A DNA stretch of 64,000 nt. It comes from Myxococcales bacterium 68-20. GTDB lineage: Bacteria; Myxococcota_A; Polyangia; Polyangiales; Polyangiaceae. The notes under the pieces were generated by a model, which saw only the letters and a list, made by a program, of their open reading frames with translations, was not told the origin of the DNA and ran no database searches. Shown here piece after piece: positions 17,109 through 25,382 of this stretch; position 1 is the stretch's first letter, and each line of letters opens with the position of its first letter. The stretch lies in assembly GCA_001899635.1 (NCBI GenBank), contig MKVQ01000017.1, positions 62,001 through 126,000 on the forward strand, given 5' to 3'. Both the position numbers and the translations under genes were made by a program.

Positions 17109-18528
17109 AGCGATTTCCGACTACCCAAAGGTTCTTCGCCGACGTCCCACGCACTTGGTAGAGCGGCTCATTCAAATAGCGCCCCTTCATCGCGACATTC
17201 GTCGTATCGAGCAAGGCGCCCTGGCCGACGCCCGCCTGCTCGTACGACGCGAGCGTCCCGATGCCGAGGCCGCTCTTCCACGCATCCGGTTTGATCTCCG
17301 AACTGAATACGATTCCGTGGCCGCTGAACCACAAGCGGCCGTCGACGCGGACGACGGAGTGGATCAGCGGCGTTTGCGTCGGCACGGGGGGCGAGATCCC
17401 GCCCAGATGGTTGATAAGCGCGACGTTCGACCCAATGTCGACGTAGTCCCACAGCAACTCGTTTTGGACGGTCACCATGACTGCGCCCGGAGCAACGGGG
17501 GTGACGCCCGTTGCCCAGCCGACGGGCTGAAATGGAAACTCGACCATGCCGAAGCCAGGGAGCTCGCGCTTGATACGCGGTTGGAGGCTGCCTGGCTTGG
17601 GCGAGCACGTGCCCCTGGAGTACGTAAAGTCCAGGACAGTCGACGTGCCCGACGGTGTTCGACGGAAGAGCGTCGGACATCCCGTGTAGCCTTTCACTGC
17701 GTCGGTCGTGCCATGTCCTCCGGCAAACCAGATTTCATCGCTGCTCGCGGGCGACGCATTGAAGATGTAGAAGGACTCGTTGGCCGCTCCGTTCGGGTTT
17801 TCCGTGACGAACTCCGAAACCCATGTCGGTGGTCCGCCGTCTTCGCTCGTGCGGTGGAAGACTCGGTTGCCGTACCACGCATAGACGTCGTCGGCCGACG
17901 TTCCGATGACGCCGAGCGCCACCGCATAGCGCAGAAAGGTCGTCGGAGCCGGCAGGCTCCAGGCACGCCCCGGATCGCGATCGGCATACTCGGGCCCCTC
18001 GTACGGAAGACGCGTCGACTGCCACGTGAACGGCGCCGACGGCTCGTCGCGCGTCCCGTGGTAGACGATGCCGGGCGCCGTCGTGAAGTACAGCTCGTTC
18101 TCGCTCGGCGCATACATCTTGCCGGCGTATTGACCCTGCCCGTAGGCGTTCTGCGAGTTGTCGTCGATGTACGACCACGCCTGCGCTGTCTCCGTCCACT
18201 CGAGCACCTTCGTCCCGAGCGTGTCGCTCTGAGCGACCGCGAACGCCCGATCGACGAACGGCCAGACGTCGATGAACGTCAGGTTCGGGTCGGGGAGCTC
18301 CGTCTCACACCAACCGGCGTCGTTACAAGCCGACCAGACCGGGACCGACGCGTCCGGTCCCGGCGCTCCGTCGAGCTCTCCCGGTGACGGAGCGTCGATG
18401 AGCGTGGCTCCGCCGTCGCTCCCGGGGTTGAGCGAGGCGCCTTCTTCGTCCGACGTCGCGCAGGCGGCTAGCGTAGCCAGCGCAGCCAGCGTCGCCGCAA
18501 CACATGCGAGCAAAACCATGCGTCTCAT
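17083..18528 (-). CDS. BNR-like beta-propeller lipoprotein, cassette 3
   Basis: 481 aa from ATG at 18528 (ATGA). The signal peptide ends TLAAC (Cys23). Repeats GTSADDVYAWYGNRVFHRT, SSDEIWFAGGHG and SAKNLWVVGNRY align with cassette 2. A central stretch from LQPRIKRELPGFG to INHLGGISPPV is clearly different from its cassette 2 counterpart, while the flanks are almost the same. That mosaic pattern suggests local diversification or gene conversion on either side. The end ALHKKTP overlaps the RCC1 start. Confidence 0.85.
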   Translation of the reverse strand: MRRMVLLACVAATLAALATLAACATSDEEGASLNPGSDGGATLIDAPSPGELDGAPGPDASVPVWSACNDAGWCETELPDPNLTFIDVWPFVDRAFAVAQSDTLGTKVLEWTETAQAWSYIDDNSQNAYGQGQYAGKMYAPSENELYFTTAPGIVYHGTRDEPSAPFTWQSTRLPYEGPEYADRDPGRAWSLPAPTTFLRYAVALGVIGTSADDVYAWYGNRVFHRTSEDGGPPTWVSEFVTENPNGAANESFYIFNASPASSDEIWFAGGHGTTDAVKGYTGCPTLFRRTPSGTSTVLDFTYSRGTCSPKPGSLQPRIKRELPGFGMVEFPFQPVGWATGVTPVAPGAVMVTVQNELLWDYVDIGSNVALINHLGGISPPVPTQTPLIHSVVRVDGRLWFSGHGIVFSSEIKPDAWKSGLGIGTLASYEQAGVGQGALLDTTNVAMKGRYLNEPLYQVRGTSAKNLWVVGNRYALHKKTP

Positions 18529-19739
18529 CGCTTGCCTCCGAGGGAGAGGAGGACGCCTTGGCCTCCGACCCACACTTTTCCAGGCTCTGGCACCCACACC
18601 GAGAGGAGCTCCGGTCGACGACGCCCCATCCCGGCCACCTTCACCCGGGACCACGTCGTTCCGTCGTAGTGAAGGACCACGCCTTTGTCGCCAACGGCCC
18701 AGACGTCGGACGACGACGAGCCAGCGACGGCGTAGAGGTGCTCGTCCGTCGGCACCTCCATCACTTGCCAACCGAACGTCGCCCCCACGTTGTGGATGAC
18801 CAACCCGCGCGCGCCGACGGCCCACGCCTCCGTGTCGGAGACGGCCCATACGCCGTTGAGCACCGACCACGTGAGCGGGTTCATCACTTCCACCGTGGGC
18901 GACGCGCCGTCGGCGCCCGTGATTCGAATCGCGGAGCCGGTCTCTCCAACGCCCCACACGACGTTCGGAGACACGCCATCGAGGGCTCTGAGCCACTTGC
19001 ATGGCAGATTGCTGCAGACCGACTTAGGGACACCCGCCGTCGGCGTGAGCGTCGCCCCGTCCGCGCCGATGCGCCAGACCTCGGTGCTCGTTGCCACCCA
19101 CATCATGTTTGACCCAGTCCGGCCCCATGCTGCGGTGACGATGCTGCTCGCGCCCGACGGTGGGGTCAGCTTGCCTCGATTGGCCCAGCCGTCCGGCGAC
19201 GGGGCGTCTTCCCCGGCACCGAGGCCACGCGTGAACACCCGGTCGAGGGTACCGAACGCGAGCTCGCCTGCGTTGGCAAGCCAGATGTACTCGAGCGACT
19301 CATACGTTCCAACATCGACGGTCTTCCACTCCGTACCGTCGAAGCGCGCGGCCATGCCGACCGTCCCGACGACCCACGCGTCCGTCGCCGAGCGAGCTCG
19401 AATCGTCTCGAGGCGCGTGCGCCAGTCGACGCCGGCGGACGGCTCGGCACCGAAGAGGCCACTCGGGCAGAGTGCCCCGGGCTCACACTCGGCCGGGAAG
19501 AACGCGCAATCACCTTCGGCGCACGCATCTCCCGCGTCTGCACCGTCCGCTCCACCGGCATCGGGCGCGGGAACGACGGTCTCCGTGTTCTCGGGGTTGA
19601 GATTGACCTCGGCGTCGATCGCCGCGCACGCGGCGACGAACATGGCGGCCAGGCCGCACGCGAAGCCCGCGCCAGAGACCAACGGGCAACGCCATGCGCT
19701 CGCCCCTTGTCCCAATCGCGCTCGAGTACGAACGCTCAT
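18525..19739 (-). CDS. YCF48/BNR-like beta-propeller lipoprotein, cassette 3
   Basis: 404 aa from ATG at 19739, overlapping the Cys-rich gene stop (ATGA at 19736-19739). The lipobox-like MFVAAC gives Cys38. A short CAEGDCAFFPAEC segment is conserved with cassettes 2 and 4 and could form a small disulfide knot ahead of the propeller. Repeats TVGMAARFDG, VWGVGETGSAI and SSSDVWAVGDKGVVLHYDG are close to cassette 2 residue by residue. The end is WVGGQGVLLSLGGKR. Confidence 0.87.
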   Translation of the reverse strand: MSVRTRARLGQGASAWRCPLVSGAGFACGLAAMFVAACAAIDAEVNLNPENTETVVPAPDAGGADGADAGDACAEGDCAFFPAECEPGALCPSGLFGAEPSAGVDWRTRLETIRARSATDAWVVGTVGMAARFDGTEWKTVDVGTYESLEYIWLANAGELAFGTLDRVFTRGLGAGEDAPSPDGWANRGKLTPPSGASSIVTAAWGRTGSNMMWVATSTEVWRIGADGATLTPTAGVPKSVCSNLPCKWLRALDGVSPNVVWGVGETGSAIRITGADGASPTVEVMNPLTWSVLNGVWAVSDTEAWAVGARGLVIHNVGATFGWQVMEVPTDEHLYAVAGSSSSDVWAVGDKGVVLHYDGTTWSRVKVAGMGRRRPELLSVWVPEPGKVWVGGQGVLLSLGGKR

Positions 19740-20962
19740 CGGGTCACCTCGCCGGCGTCGGCCTGATCACATGGCTCGACCACGCATTTGCCCGCGACGC
19801 AGGCTTGACCCATCGTCAGATCGCAGGTGATGCCGCATCCACCGCAGTTGCGCGGGTCGCTCCTCGTGTCGATTTCGCATCCGTCGGTTCGCGAGCCGTT
19901 GCAGTCCGCCGCGCCATTCCTACAACGAAAGACGCACCTCCCGTAATCGCATATCGGCATCTCGTTGAGGTTGGCGCCTCCGCAGCTCACGCCGCAGGCG
20001 CCGCAGTTGAGAGTGTCGCTGATGACGTCTGCGCAGCGTCCGACTGGGAGGCCGTCCTTCTCACCTGTTTGGCAAAACGTCCGGCCCTCGGCGCACAGGC
20101 ACGACAGCTCGCCAGATGCCTCATTTACTCCGCACTTCTGCCCTGCACCACACTTGTTGCCACAGTACCCGCAGTTGTCGTCCGTTGACGTCGACGCCTC
20201 GCAACCATTCTCGATGTCACCATCGCAGTTGGCGAAGCCCGGCTTACACTTGAGATTACCGCACTGACCCGATCCGCAGCCGTAGTAGGTGTTCAAGTAC
20301 TGCGGAGCGCCCGGCCCTCCGGTCCGATCGCAAGTATGGTTGCAAGCGCCGCAATTGTCGTCGTCGGCGCTCACGTCCGTGCACACCTGGCAATCGACCG
20401 TGCCCGGAGGACACCCACAGCCGACCTTGGTGCGCTTGGCGTCCTGGTAGTGGCACGACTCCCCCACGGCACAGACCACGCCGCATGCACCGCAGTTGAG
20501 CGGGTCGAACAGGCCGCTCTCGCAACCGTTGTCGACGAGGCCGTCACAATCTTTGCGATCACCTGCGGTGGCGCTGCACTCCATCGTGCAGGTGCCCTCG
20601 TTGCACACGAAGCGCTCGCCCCCCGCGCCCTTCGTTGGGCAGGCCATCCCGCACCCTCCGCAGTTTCTCGCCTCGGCGAGGATGTTGGTGTCGCACGGGA
20701 AGCGCGAGTCCGGACACGTCATCCACCCCGGAGGGCACTGGGACGACGGACAGTAGGCGATGAGCCCCGCTTCTGCGTCCGAATCGCTCGCGTCGATTGG
20801 AGCAAGAGGCGAGAACGTTCCTCCCTCGGGCACGCCGGCGGTTCCGATGAGGCGTCCGTCGGAGCATGATGACTGCGCTACGAAGAGCGCGCAGGGAACG
20901 ATTGCGAGCAGCAAGGTTCGCGAGCGCCACGTACGACGCTCGGCTTTTTCCATCCACACCAT
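19736..20962 (-). CDS. Cys-rich repeat lipoprotein, cassette 3
   Basis: 408 aa from ATG at 20962; a second in-frame ATG lies three codons later at 20953. Unlike cassettes 1 and 2 it does not overlap the TPR gene, but starts 36 bp after it. The signal core LLLAIVPCALFVA ends near Cys33. The signature CPSSQCPPGWMTC is followed by CDTNILAEARNCGGCG, NCGACGVVCAVGESC and further clusters. The tail CDLTMGQACVAGKCVVEPC is shared. One segment, ANLNEMPICDYGRC, differs from the cassette 2 counterpart. Confidence 0.87.
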   Translation of the reverse strand: MVWMEKAERRTWRSRTLLLAIVPCALFVAQSSCSDGRLIGTAGVPEGGTFSPLAPIDASDSDAEAGLIAYCPSSQCPPGWMTCPDSRFPCDTNILAEARNCGGCGMACPTKGAGGERFVCNEGTCTMECSATAGDRKDCDGLVDNGCESGLFDPLNCGACGVVCAVGESCHYQDAKRTKVGCGCPPGTVDCQVCTDVSADDDNCGACNHTCDRTGGPGAPQYLNTYYGCGSGQCGNLKCKPGFANCDGDIENGCEASTSTDDNCGYCGNKCGAGQKCGVNEASGELSCLCAEGRTFCQTGEKDGLPVGRCADVISDTLNCGACGVSCGGANLNEMPICDYGRCVFRCRNGAADCNGSRTDGCEIDTRSDPRNCGGCGITCDLTMGQACVAGKCVVEPCDQADAGEVTR

Positions 20963-20998
20963 GACGATTCGCTTTCTCGCGCCGGCTGGACCGGGGAC

Positions 20999-21751
20999 TC
21001 AGAGCTTGGCCGCTCGCCGAACACTCGGAGCAAAAGGACTCTCGGGGTAATTCTCCAGGAACCGAACAGCTCGCCGATTCGCTTCCTCCGTCCGGCCGAG
21101 ACGCGCGAGGCACGCGATGGCGATCGCCTCACGCTCCTCGCCGAGGATGCCTCGCCGAAAGCGGCGATCGCCCTCGGCGGCGAAGGTGATCGCGGCTTCG
21201 GGATCGTGCTCCGCGAGGCGGCGAAGCGCGGCGAGGTGGCGGGTCTCCTCGAGCGGATCCGCAGCCGGCGGAGGTTGGGCGGCGCTCTCGACGTCCTTCG
21301 CACCCAACTGCTTTGCACCGACGGACGGCGTTGCGACGGCCTTGGTGCGTGGAGGCACGGTGGGCGCGATGGGCGCGGGAGGTAGAGACTCCACTGCGAT
21401 ACCCGGCTCCGACGGCGCGGGAGGCGTCTCTGGCGAGACCGGCCTCTCGTGGGCAATGACGGGTGCGGGCGGCGGTGTAGGCGAGCTCTCTTCCGACGAC
21501 GACGAGATCGTGACGACGGCGCCGACGGTCACGATGACGGCGACTCCGCCGAGGGATCGCGCGAGCCAGCGCGGGACTCCATCTCGTGCAGCAGGCGCGG
21601 GGCCCGCTGCAGCGATCGCGTCACGGAGGCTCGCAAGGCCCGCGGCCTCGTCGAATCCAGGCGGGGCCGCGCTCACCTCGTCGTGCAGCGCCTCTCGGCA
21701 CCATTCCGGGATGGCCTGATCGTCACGAAGGCGCGTAGGGTCCGAGCTCAT
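20999..21751 (-). CDS. Single-span membrane protein with TPR-like C-terminus, cassette 3
   Basis: 250 aa from ATG at 21751, joined to the sigma stop by ATGA. The N-terminus (MSSDPTRLRDD) resembles that of cassette 4 (MTIEPTRLVHED), suggesting a common cytoplasmic head in these two copies. The span lies near 66-83 (LGGVAVIVTVGAVVTI). A Pro-rich periplasmic linker of about 90 residues is followed by a helical repeat region with LAEHDPEAAITFAAEGDRRF and FLENYPESPFAPSVRR. The linker length fits crossing of the periplasm or peptidoglycan. Confidence 0.75.
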   Translation of the reverse strand: MSSDPTRLRDDQAIPEWCREALHDEVSAAPPGFDEAAGLASLRDAIAAAGPAPAARDGVPRWLARSLGGVAVIVTVGAVVTISSSSEESSPTPPPAPVIAHERPVSPETPPAPSEPGIAVESLPPAPIAPTVPPRTKAVATPSVGAKQLGAKDVESAAQPPPAADPLEETRHLAALRRLAEHDPEAAITFAAEGDRRFRRGILGEEREAIAIACLARLGRTEEANRRAVRFLENYPESPFAPSVRRAAKL

Positions 21752-22314
21752 TTGCCTTGCTCCGGGCTGTGCAATTCGATGGCGCGTCGAAACTCTTCAC
21801 GCGCCACGCGCAGTCGCGAGAAGACCGTGCCTTTGGGGATCCCAAGGCCGGCCGCGATCGACGCGCACGACTCGCCCTCGATCTCGAAGAGGACGAAGAC
21901 GATCCGCCTCTCCGGATCGAGCGTCGAAAGCGCGCGGAAGACGATCGAACGAGACTCGTCTTCCGCCAGCTTGGTCTCTTGCGGCGCGGGGTATCCTGCT
22001 TCGAGTCCCTCGTCCTCCGCGGCCATCCGCTGAAGCCGGCGACGGGTGACGCGCCGGTAGTCCGACGCGATCCCGAACGCGATGCGCGCGAGCCACGTCA
22101 GCGGTTGCGCCGGTCCCGGCAGGTAGCCGCCCTTGCGATGGGCGACGAGGAAGACCTCCTGCGTGAGATCGTGGAGATCCTGCGCAGGTACGCCGAGGCG
22201 GTAGAGGAGCGCCGAGACGTTTCGCGCGTAACGCCGAAAGAGGAGCTCGGCGTTCATTCCGTCCTGGGGAACGTCCACGTGACACCGTTCAGCTGCGCTG
22301 GCGGAGGCGACCAC
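21748..22314 (-). CDS. ECF-type RNA polymerase sigma factor, cassette 3
   Basis: 188 aa from the GTG at 22314. The ATG at 22257 (MNAELLFRRYARNV), preceded by AGGACGGA, is an attractive shorter start of 169 aa. Region 2 contains PAQDLHDLTQEVFLVAHRK and region 4 contains GIPKGTVFSRLRVAREEF, so both core-binding and -35-binding helices are present. It lies 33 bp after the barrel gene. The segment between regions 2 and 4 includes DYRRVTRRRLQRM, a basic patch not seen in the sister factors. Confidence 0.88.
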   Translation of the reverse strand: MVASASAAERCHVDVPQDGMNAELLFRRYARNVSALLYRLGVPAQDLHDLTQEVFLVAHRKGGYLPGPAQPLTWLARIAFGIASDYRRVTRRRLQRMAAEDEGLEAGYPAPQETKLAEDESRSIVFRALSTLDPERRIVFVLFEIEGESCASIAAGLGIPKGTVFSRLRVAREEFRRAIELHSPEQGK

Positions 22315-22347
22315 TGCCAGGTCTCTGGACGCACCCTCTCGATCGCA

Positions 22348-23403
22348 TCACGGGAGCTCGAAAAAAATGCCAGCCGAGGGCGCGACGCCGAGGACCGGAA
22401 AATCCACGCGGTCGATGGCGCCTCCGATCTCGTAGTCGACGAGAAATACCGGCCGGCGCACGGCGACGAGCGCATCGACGGCCGCGAAGGCGCCGGCCGT
22501 CCACTCCGCAGGACGAGCGCCCCACCGCTTCAGCGGCACACGCCCGTCGATTCGCCCCGCGACCGCCGACCACGGGAACAAGCGCGAGCGGTCGTCGAGG
22601 AGGCCGGTCGTATTCGACGTCACGAGCCCCGTCGCGTAGCCCCCGCATGCGCGGGCCCTCGCGGCAGAGATGTCGATCGCGATGCAAACATCGGCGCGAA
22701 ACGCGAAGAGCTGCGCCTGTGCACGCCCCACCGGCAGCGCGATGTCGACTGGCGCCGCGACGAGGAACGACATTCGCGTCTCGAGATGGCGCGACCATGC
22801 GATGTCGGCGCTCGCGACGCCTCCCAACGTGGGCTTGGGCAGGACGTTCCACGAGAACAGTGGACCCGCCGCCAGGCTCCAGCGGGGGGCCTCCTCGCGG
22901 GCCGGCCTCGGCGGAGCTTGTTCTCGCCTCTTCTCTGCGCGAGGAGGCGGGCTCTCGCGTTCGGGACTCGCCGGGGCCTCCGGGCTCGCGTCGAGCGGAG
23001 CCGAGAGGAAGTTCGCTTCGATCGCCACGGCGATGGCGAGGCTCAGCGTCTGGACGACATCCGGGCACGCGTGCGCGAGATCGCGAAACCACCTCTTGCC
23101 GACGAAGGCATCGCCCAGAAAGAACGAGTACGAGATCGCGTCGCCCTCGTAGCGCACGACGACGCGGATCCGCGCGTCGAGGCGATCGCGCTTCAGCCAT
23201 GCGCTGACGGAGGGCGCGAGGACAGCGTGATCGAGGCACCGATCGCTTTCGACATCGAGTGCCTCGCCGATGTCCCGTTCGGCGACCGGGCTCTCTGCCT
23301 CGGCGAGAGAAGCAACCGTCGCAAAGACCGCAGCGATCGCTGCTCCACACATGCGCGCGCGCGGCTTCGTTCGCGATCTCTGCGCGCGCGGACCGACCTT
23401 CAC
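22348..23403 (-). CDS. Secreted two-Cys N-domain protein with probable outer-membrane C-domain, cassette 3
   Basis: 351 aa from GTG at 23403; ATG at 23352 gives a more compact signal peptide (CGAAIAAVFATVASLAEA). The paired cysteines are in DRCLDHAVLAPSV and HACPDVVQTLSLAIAVAIEA. The linker is short and charged (PPPRAEKRREQAPPRPAREE). The C-terminal half has barrel-like alternation, for example WSLAAGPLFSWNVL, and ends GIFFELP, with a terminal aromatic-rich strand as barrels prefer. Similarity to the other three copies is confined to the N-domain pattern. Confidence 0.73.
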   Translation of the reverse strand: MKVGPRAQRSRTKPRARMCGAAIAAVFATVASLAEAESPVAERDIGEALDVESDRCLDHAVLAPSVSAWLKRDRLDARIRVVVRYEGDAISYSFFLGDAFVGKRWFRDLAHACPDVVQTLSLAIAVAIEANFLSAPLDASPEAPASPERESPPPRAEKRREQAPPRPAREEAPRWSLAAGPLFSWNVLPKPTLGGVASADIAWSRHLETRMSFLVAAPVDIALPVGRAQAQLFAFRADVCIAIDISAARARACGGYATGLVTSNTTGLLDDRSRLFPWSAVAGRIDGRVPLKRWGARPAEWTAGAFAAVDALVAVRRPVFLVDYEIGGAIDRVDFPVLGVAPSAGIFFELP

Positions 23404-23586
23404 ACGACTCAGGTTCGCACAGGATCGCGACCGCGCGTCAGAGCCGCCTTCCGTCGGGGGGTCGACCTCTGCCGTTGGCCCCCGCGTGACCGGGGCGGCC
23501 CCCTCGCGAGGTCGACGCGCGCGCGCTCGTGCGCTTCACCGCGAAGCTCATGCAGACCACGACGTTCACGCCGCGCGGAGCGCGAA

Positions 23587-23608
23587 CGAGGCGCCCTCCC
23601 GCGCCTCG
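23587..23608 (-). terminator. 8-bp hairpin after the cassette 4 operon
   Basis: Arms CGAGGCGC (23587-23594) and GCGCCTCG (23601-23608) flank a 6-base loop. On the minus strand it starts about 14 bases beyond the IgGFc stop at 23622, the same distance as in cassette 2, although the sequence differs. No U-run follows. The remaining spacer to 23403 must contain the cassette 3 promoter, which I cannot locate. Confidence 0.5.
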
Positions 23609-23621
23609 CACCGAGCCGACC

Positions 23622-25382
23622 TCACTGCACCGGAACGAGCGGCGTGGTGACGAGCTTCCGCGTTGCCGTGCCGCCGGGATAGGCGTAGCTCGCAGCGAAG
23701 GCCCAGCCCCAGAGCGTGGCTGTGAACGGCCCCGTGCTCTTCATGCGCTGCAGCCCGGTGCGGCAGGTCTTGTCACCGAACGATTGCCCCGGACCACCCT
23801 CGCGCGAGAGATCTACGCGGACGTACTCGTAGTCGACGCGCGTACCGACGGGCTTCCAGTCGGTGAGGGTACCGGCGCACTCGAGCCACACGTCCTCGAA
23901 CTTGCCGAAGTGCTTGCCGCGGATGACGACGAGCGACGTCTCCTCGTAGGTCGGATCGGCGTAGAAGCTGTACGCGTTCAGCCACTGGCCGGCGGGGACG
24001 ACGTTGACGAAATCCGGGTCGCCCCAACCCGCCATCTTGCCCGAACCGTAATAGCCACCCTCATACCCAGTCATGTACGCAGCGAGGTAGATCGGGTGCT
24101 CGGCGTCCTGCGTCCGAACCACGAACGTGTCGTTGACGCCCGCGGGGAAGGTCACGACCTCGCCGGCGTTCATCTCGGTCGGCGCCCCCACCGGAATCTT
24201 TGGATCGTAGTCGAGACGCGTCCCGTCATGAGCCGCGACGATGCGATAGGGCATCGTCTCGCCCGGCGAAGCGGTGCGCTGACGGTAGCCGACGGCGACG
24301 TACTCCGAACCCCACTGTTCGTGCGACGGGATCTGCTGCCAGAGCAGATCGCATGCGCCGGACGCCGACGGGATGTACGCGCACGTTTGGCCGCCGAAGG
24401 TCGCCGTCGGCTTGCTCGAGGTGAGGATGCTCCCGGTGAGCTCGTCATTCTGAACGAACTGGAGGAACTGCCCCTTGTCGAGGCGGTACGTCGCTGGGAG
24501 GTTCGCGAGCGCTCCCTCGACGCCCTGTCCGCTCTGGATCGGCACCTTCGGAACGATCGTGATCTCCGTGCCGTCCTCGGACGCGACGATCTGCGTGCTC
24601 GGCCTCCCGATGTTGGCCTCCCACGGATTGACGATCACGTGTTCCTTTCCCCACGTGACGACCGGCATGAGGAGGGCCGTCGTCGGGAGATGCCCCGCCG
24701 CTCCGCCGAACGGGTACATCGCGACGAGCGACACCGGCGCGTTCGTGGCCAGGTGGAACGACTTGCCGAACGCGGTTCCGGTGAGCGCCTTCCCTTGGAC
24801 CGCGGGGACGACGCCTTCGGGGCAGCGGACGCTGTTGATCGCGTTCGGGGTGGACGGATCTCGCTCCTCGACGAAGAGCACGACGCTCTCGCCAGGGGGA
24901 ATCGGCCCTGTGTGCGCGAGCAGCGTCGCGTCGCCCGGGGTCGTTCGGAACACTGCCTTCGAGATGTCGAGCGCCTCGCCATCCCGATCGAACGAGAGCT
25001 CCACGGGCTGCGTCGATGTGTTGACGACGAAGGTCGCGTAGCACGAGCTCGCGTACGGCGGGGGGGCCTGGAAGTAGAACTCGCAGCCGTTCGAGCTCCG
25101 GTCTTCCGCGGCAGCGGCGCACGGGTCCTGGCACTTCGCACCGCCGCACGCCGTGGTCGCCGAACAGGTCTCGACGGTCTCGCCAGTGCAGCTGCGGATG
25201 ACGGAGCGCCCATCGAGCGAGCACTGGAGCGCGCATTCTCCGGCGTCCTCCGTCGGCGTTTGCACGAAATTCCTCGGCCTCTCCTCGAAGCCGTCACGAC
25301 CGTCGCTGCAGGCACCGGCCACAGCGAAGAGCGCGAGACCGATGACGGAGCAGATCGCCGGCGTGGCCAAACTCCTACTCAT
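23622..25382 (-). CDS. IgGFc-binding-domain lipoprotein, cassette 4
   Basis: 586 aa from ATG at 25382 (ATGA). The lipobox-like VAGAC gives Cys25, and the early GRDGF segment is shared with cassette 2. It is the most diverged of the three complete copies: the cysteine segment reads CSLDGRSVIRSCTG and CGGAKCQDPC, and the core has SQ replaced by TQIVASEDGTEITIV, then YRLDKGQFLQF, KPTATFGGQTC and CDLLWQQIPSHEQWG. The C-terminus is KLVTTPLVPVQ. All family motifs are intact, so it should fold as the others do. Confidence 0.9.
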   Translation of the reverse strand: MSRSLATPAICSVIGLALFAVAGACSDGRDGFEERPRNFVQTPTEDAGECALQCSLDGRSVIRSCTGETVETCSATTACGGAKCQDPCAAAAEDRSSNGCEFYFQAPPPYASSCYATFVVNTSTQPVELSFDRDGEALDISKAVFRTTPGDATLLAHTGPIPPGESVVLFVEERDPSTPNAINSVRCPEGVVPAVQGKALTGTAFGKSFHLATNAPVSLVAMYPFGGAAGHLPTTALLMPVVTWGKEHVIVNPWEANIGRPSTQIVASEDGTEITIVPKVPIQSGQGVEGALANLPATYRLDKGQFLQFVQNDELTGSILTSSKPTATFGGQTCAYIPSASGACDLLWQQIPSHEQWGSEYVAVGYRQRTASPGETMPYRIVAAHDGTRLDYDPKIPVGAPTEMNAGEVVTFPAGVNDTFVVRTQDAEHPIYLAAYMTGYEGGYYGSGKMAGWGDPDFVNVVPAGQWLNAYSFYADPTYEETSLVVIRGKHFGKFEDVWLECAGTLTDWKPVGTRVDYEYVRVDLSREGGPGQSFGDKTCRTGLQRMKSTGPFTATLWGWAFAASYAYPGGTATRKLVTTPLVPVQ

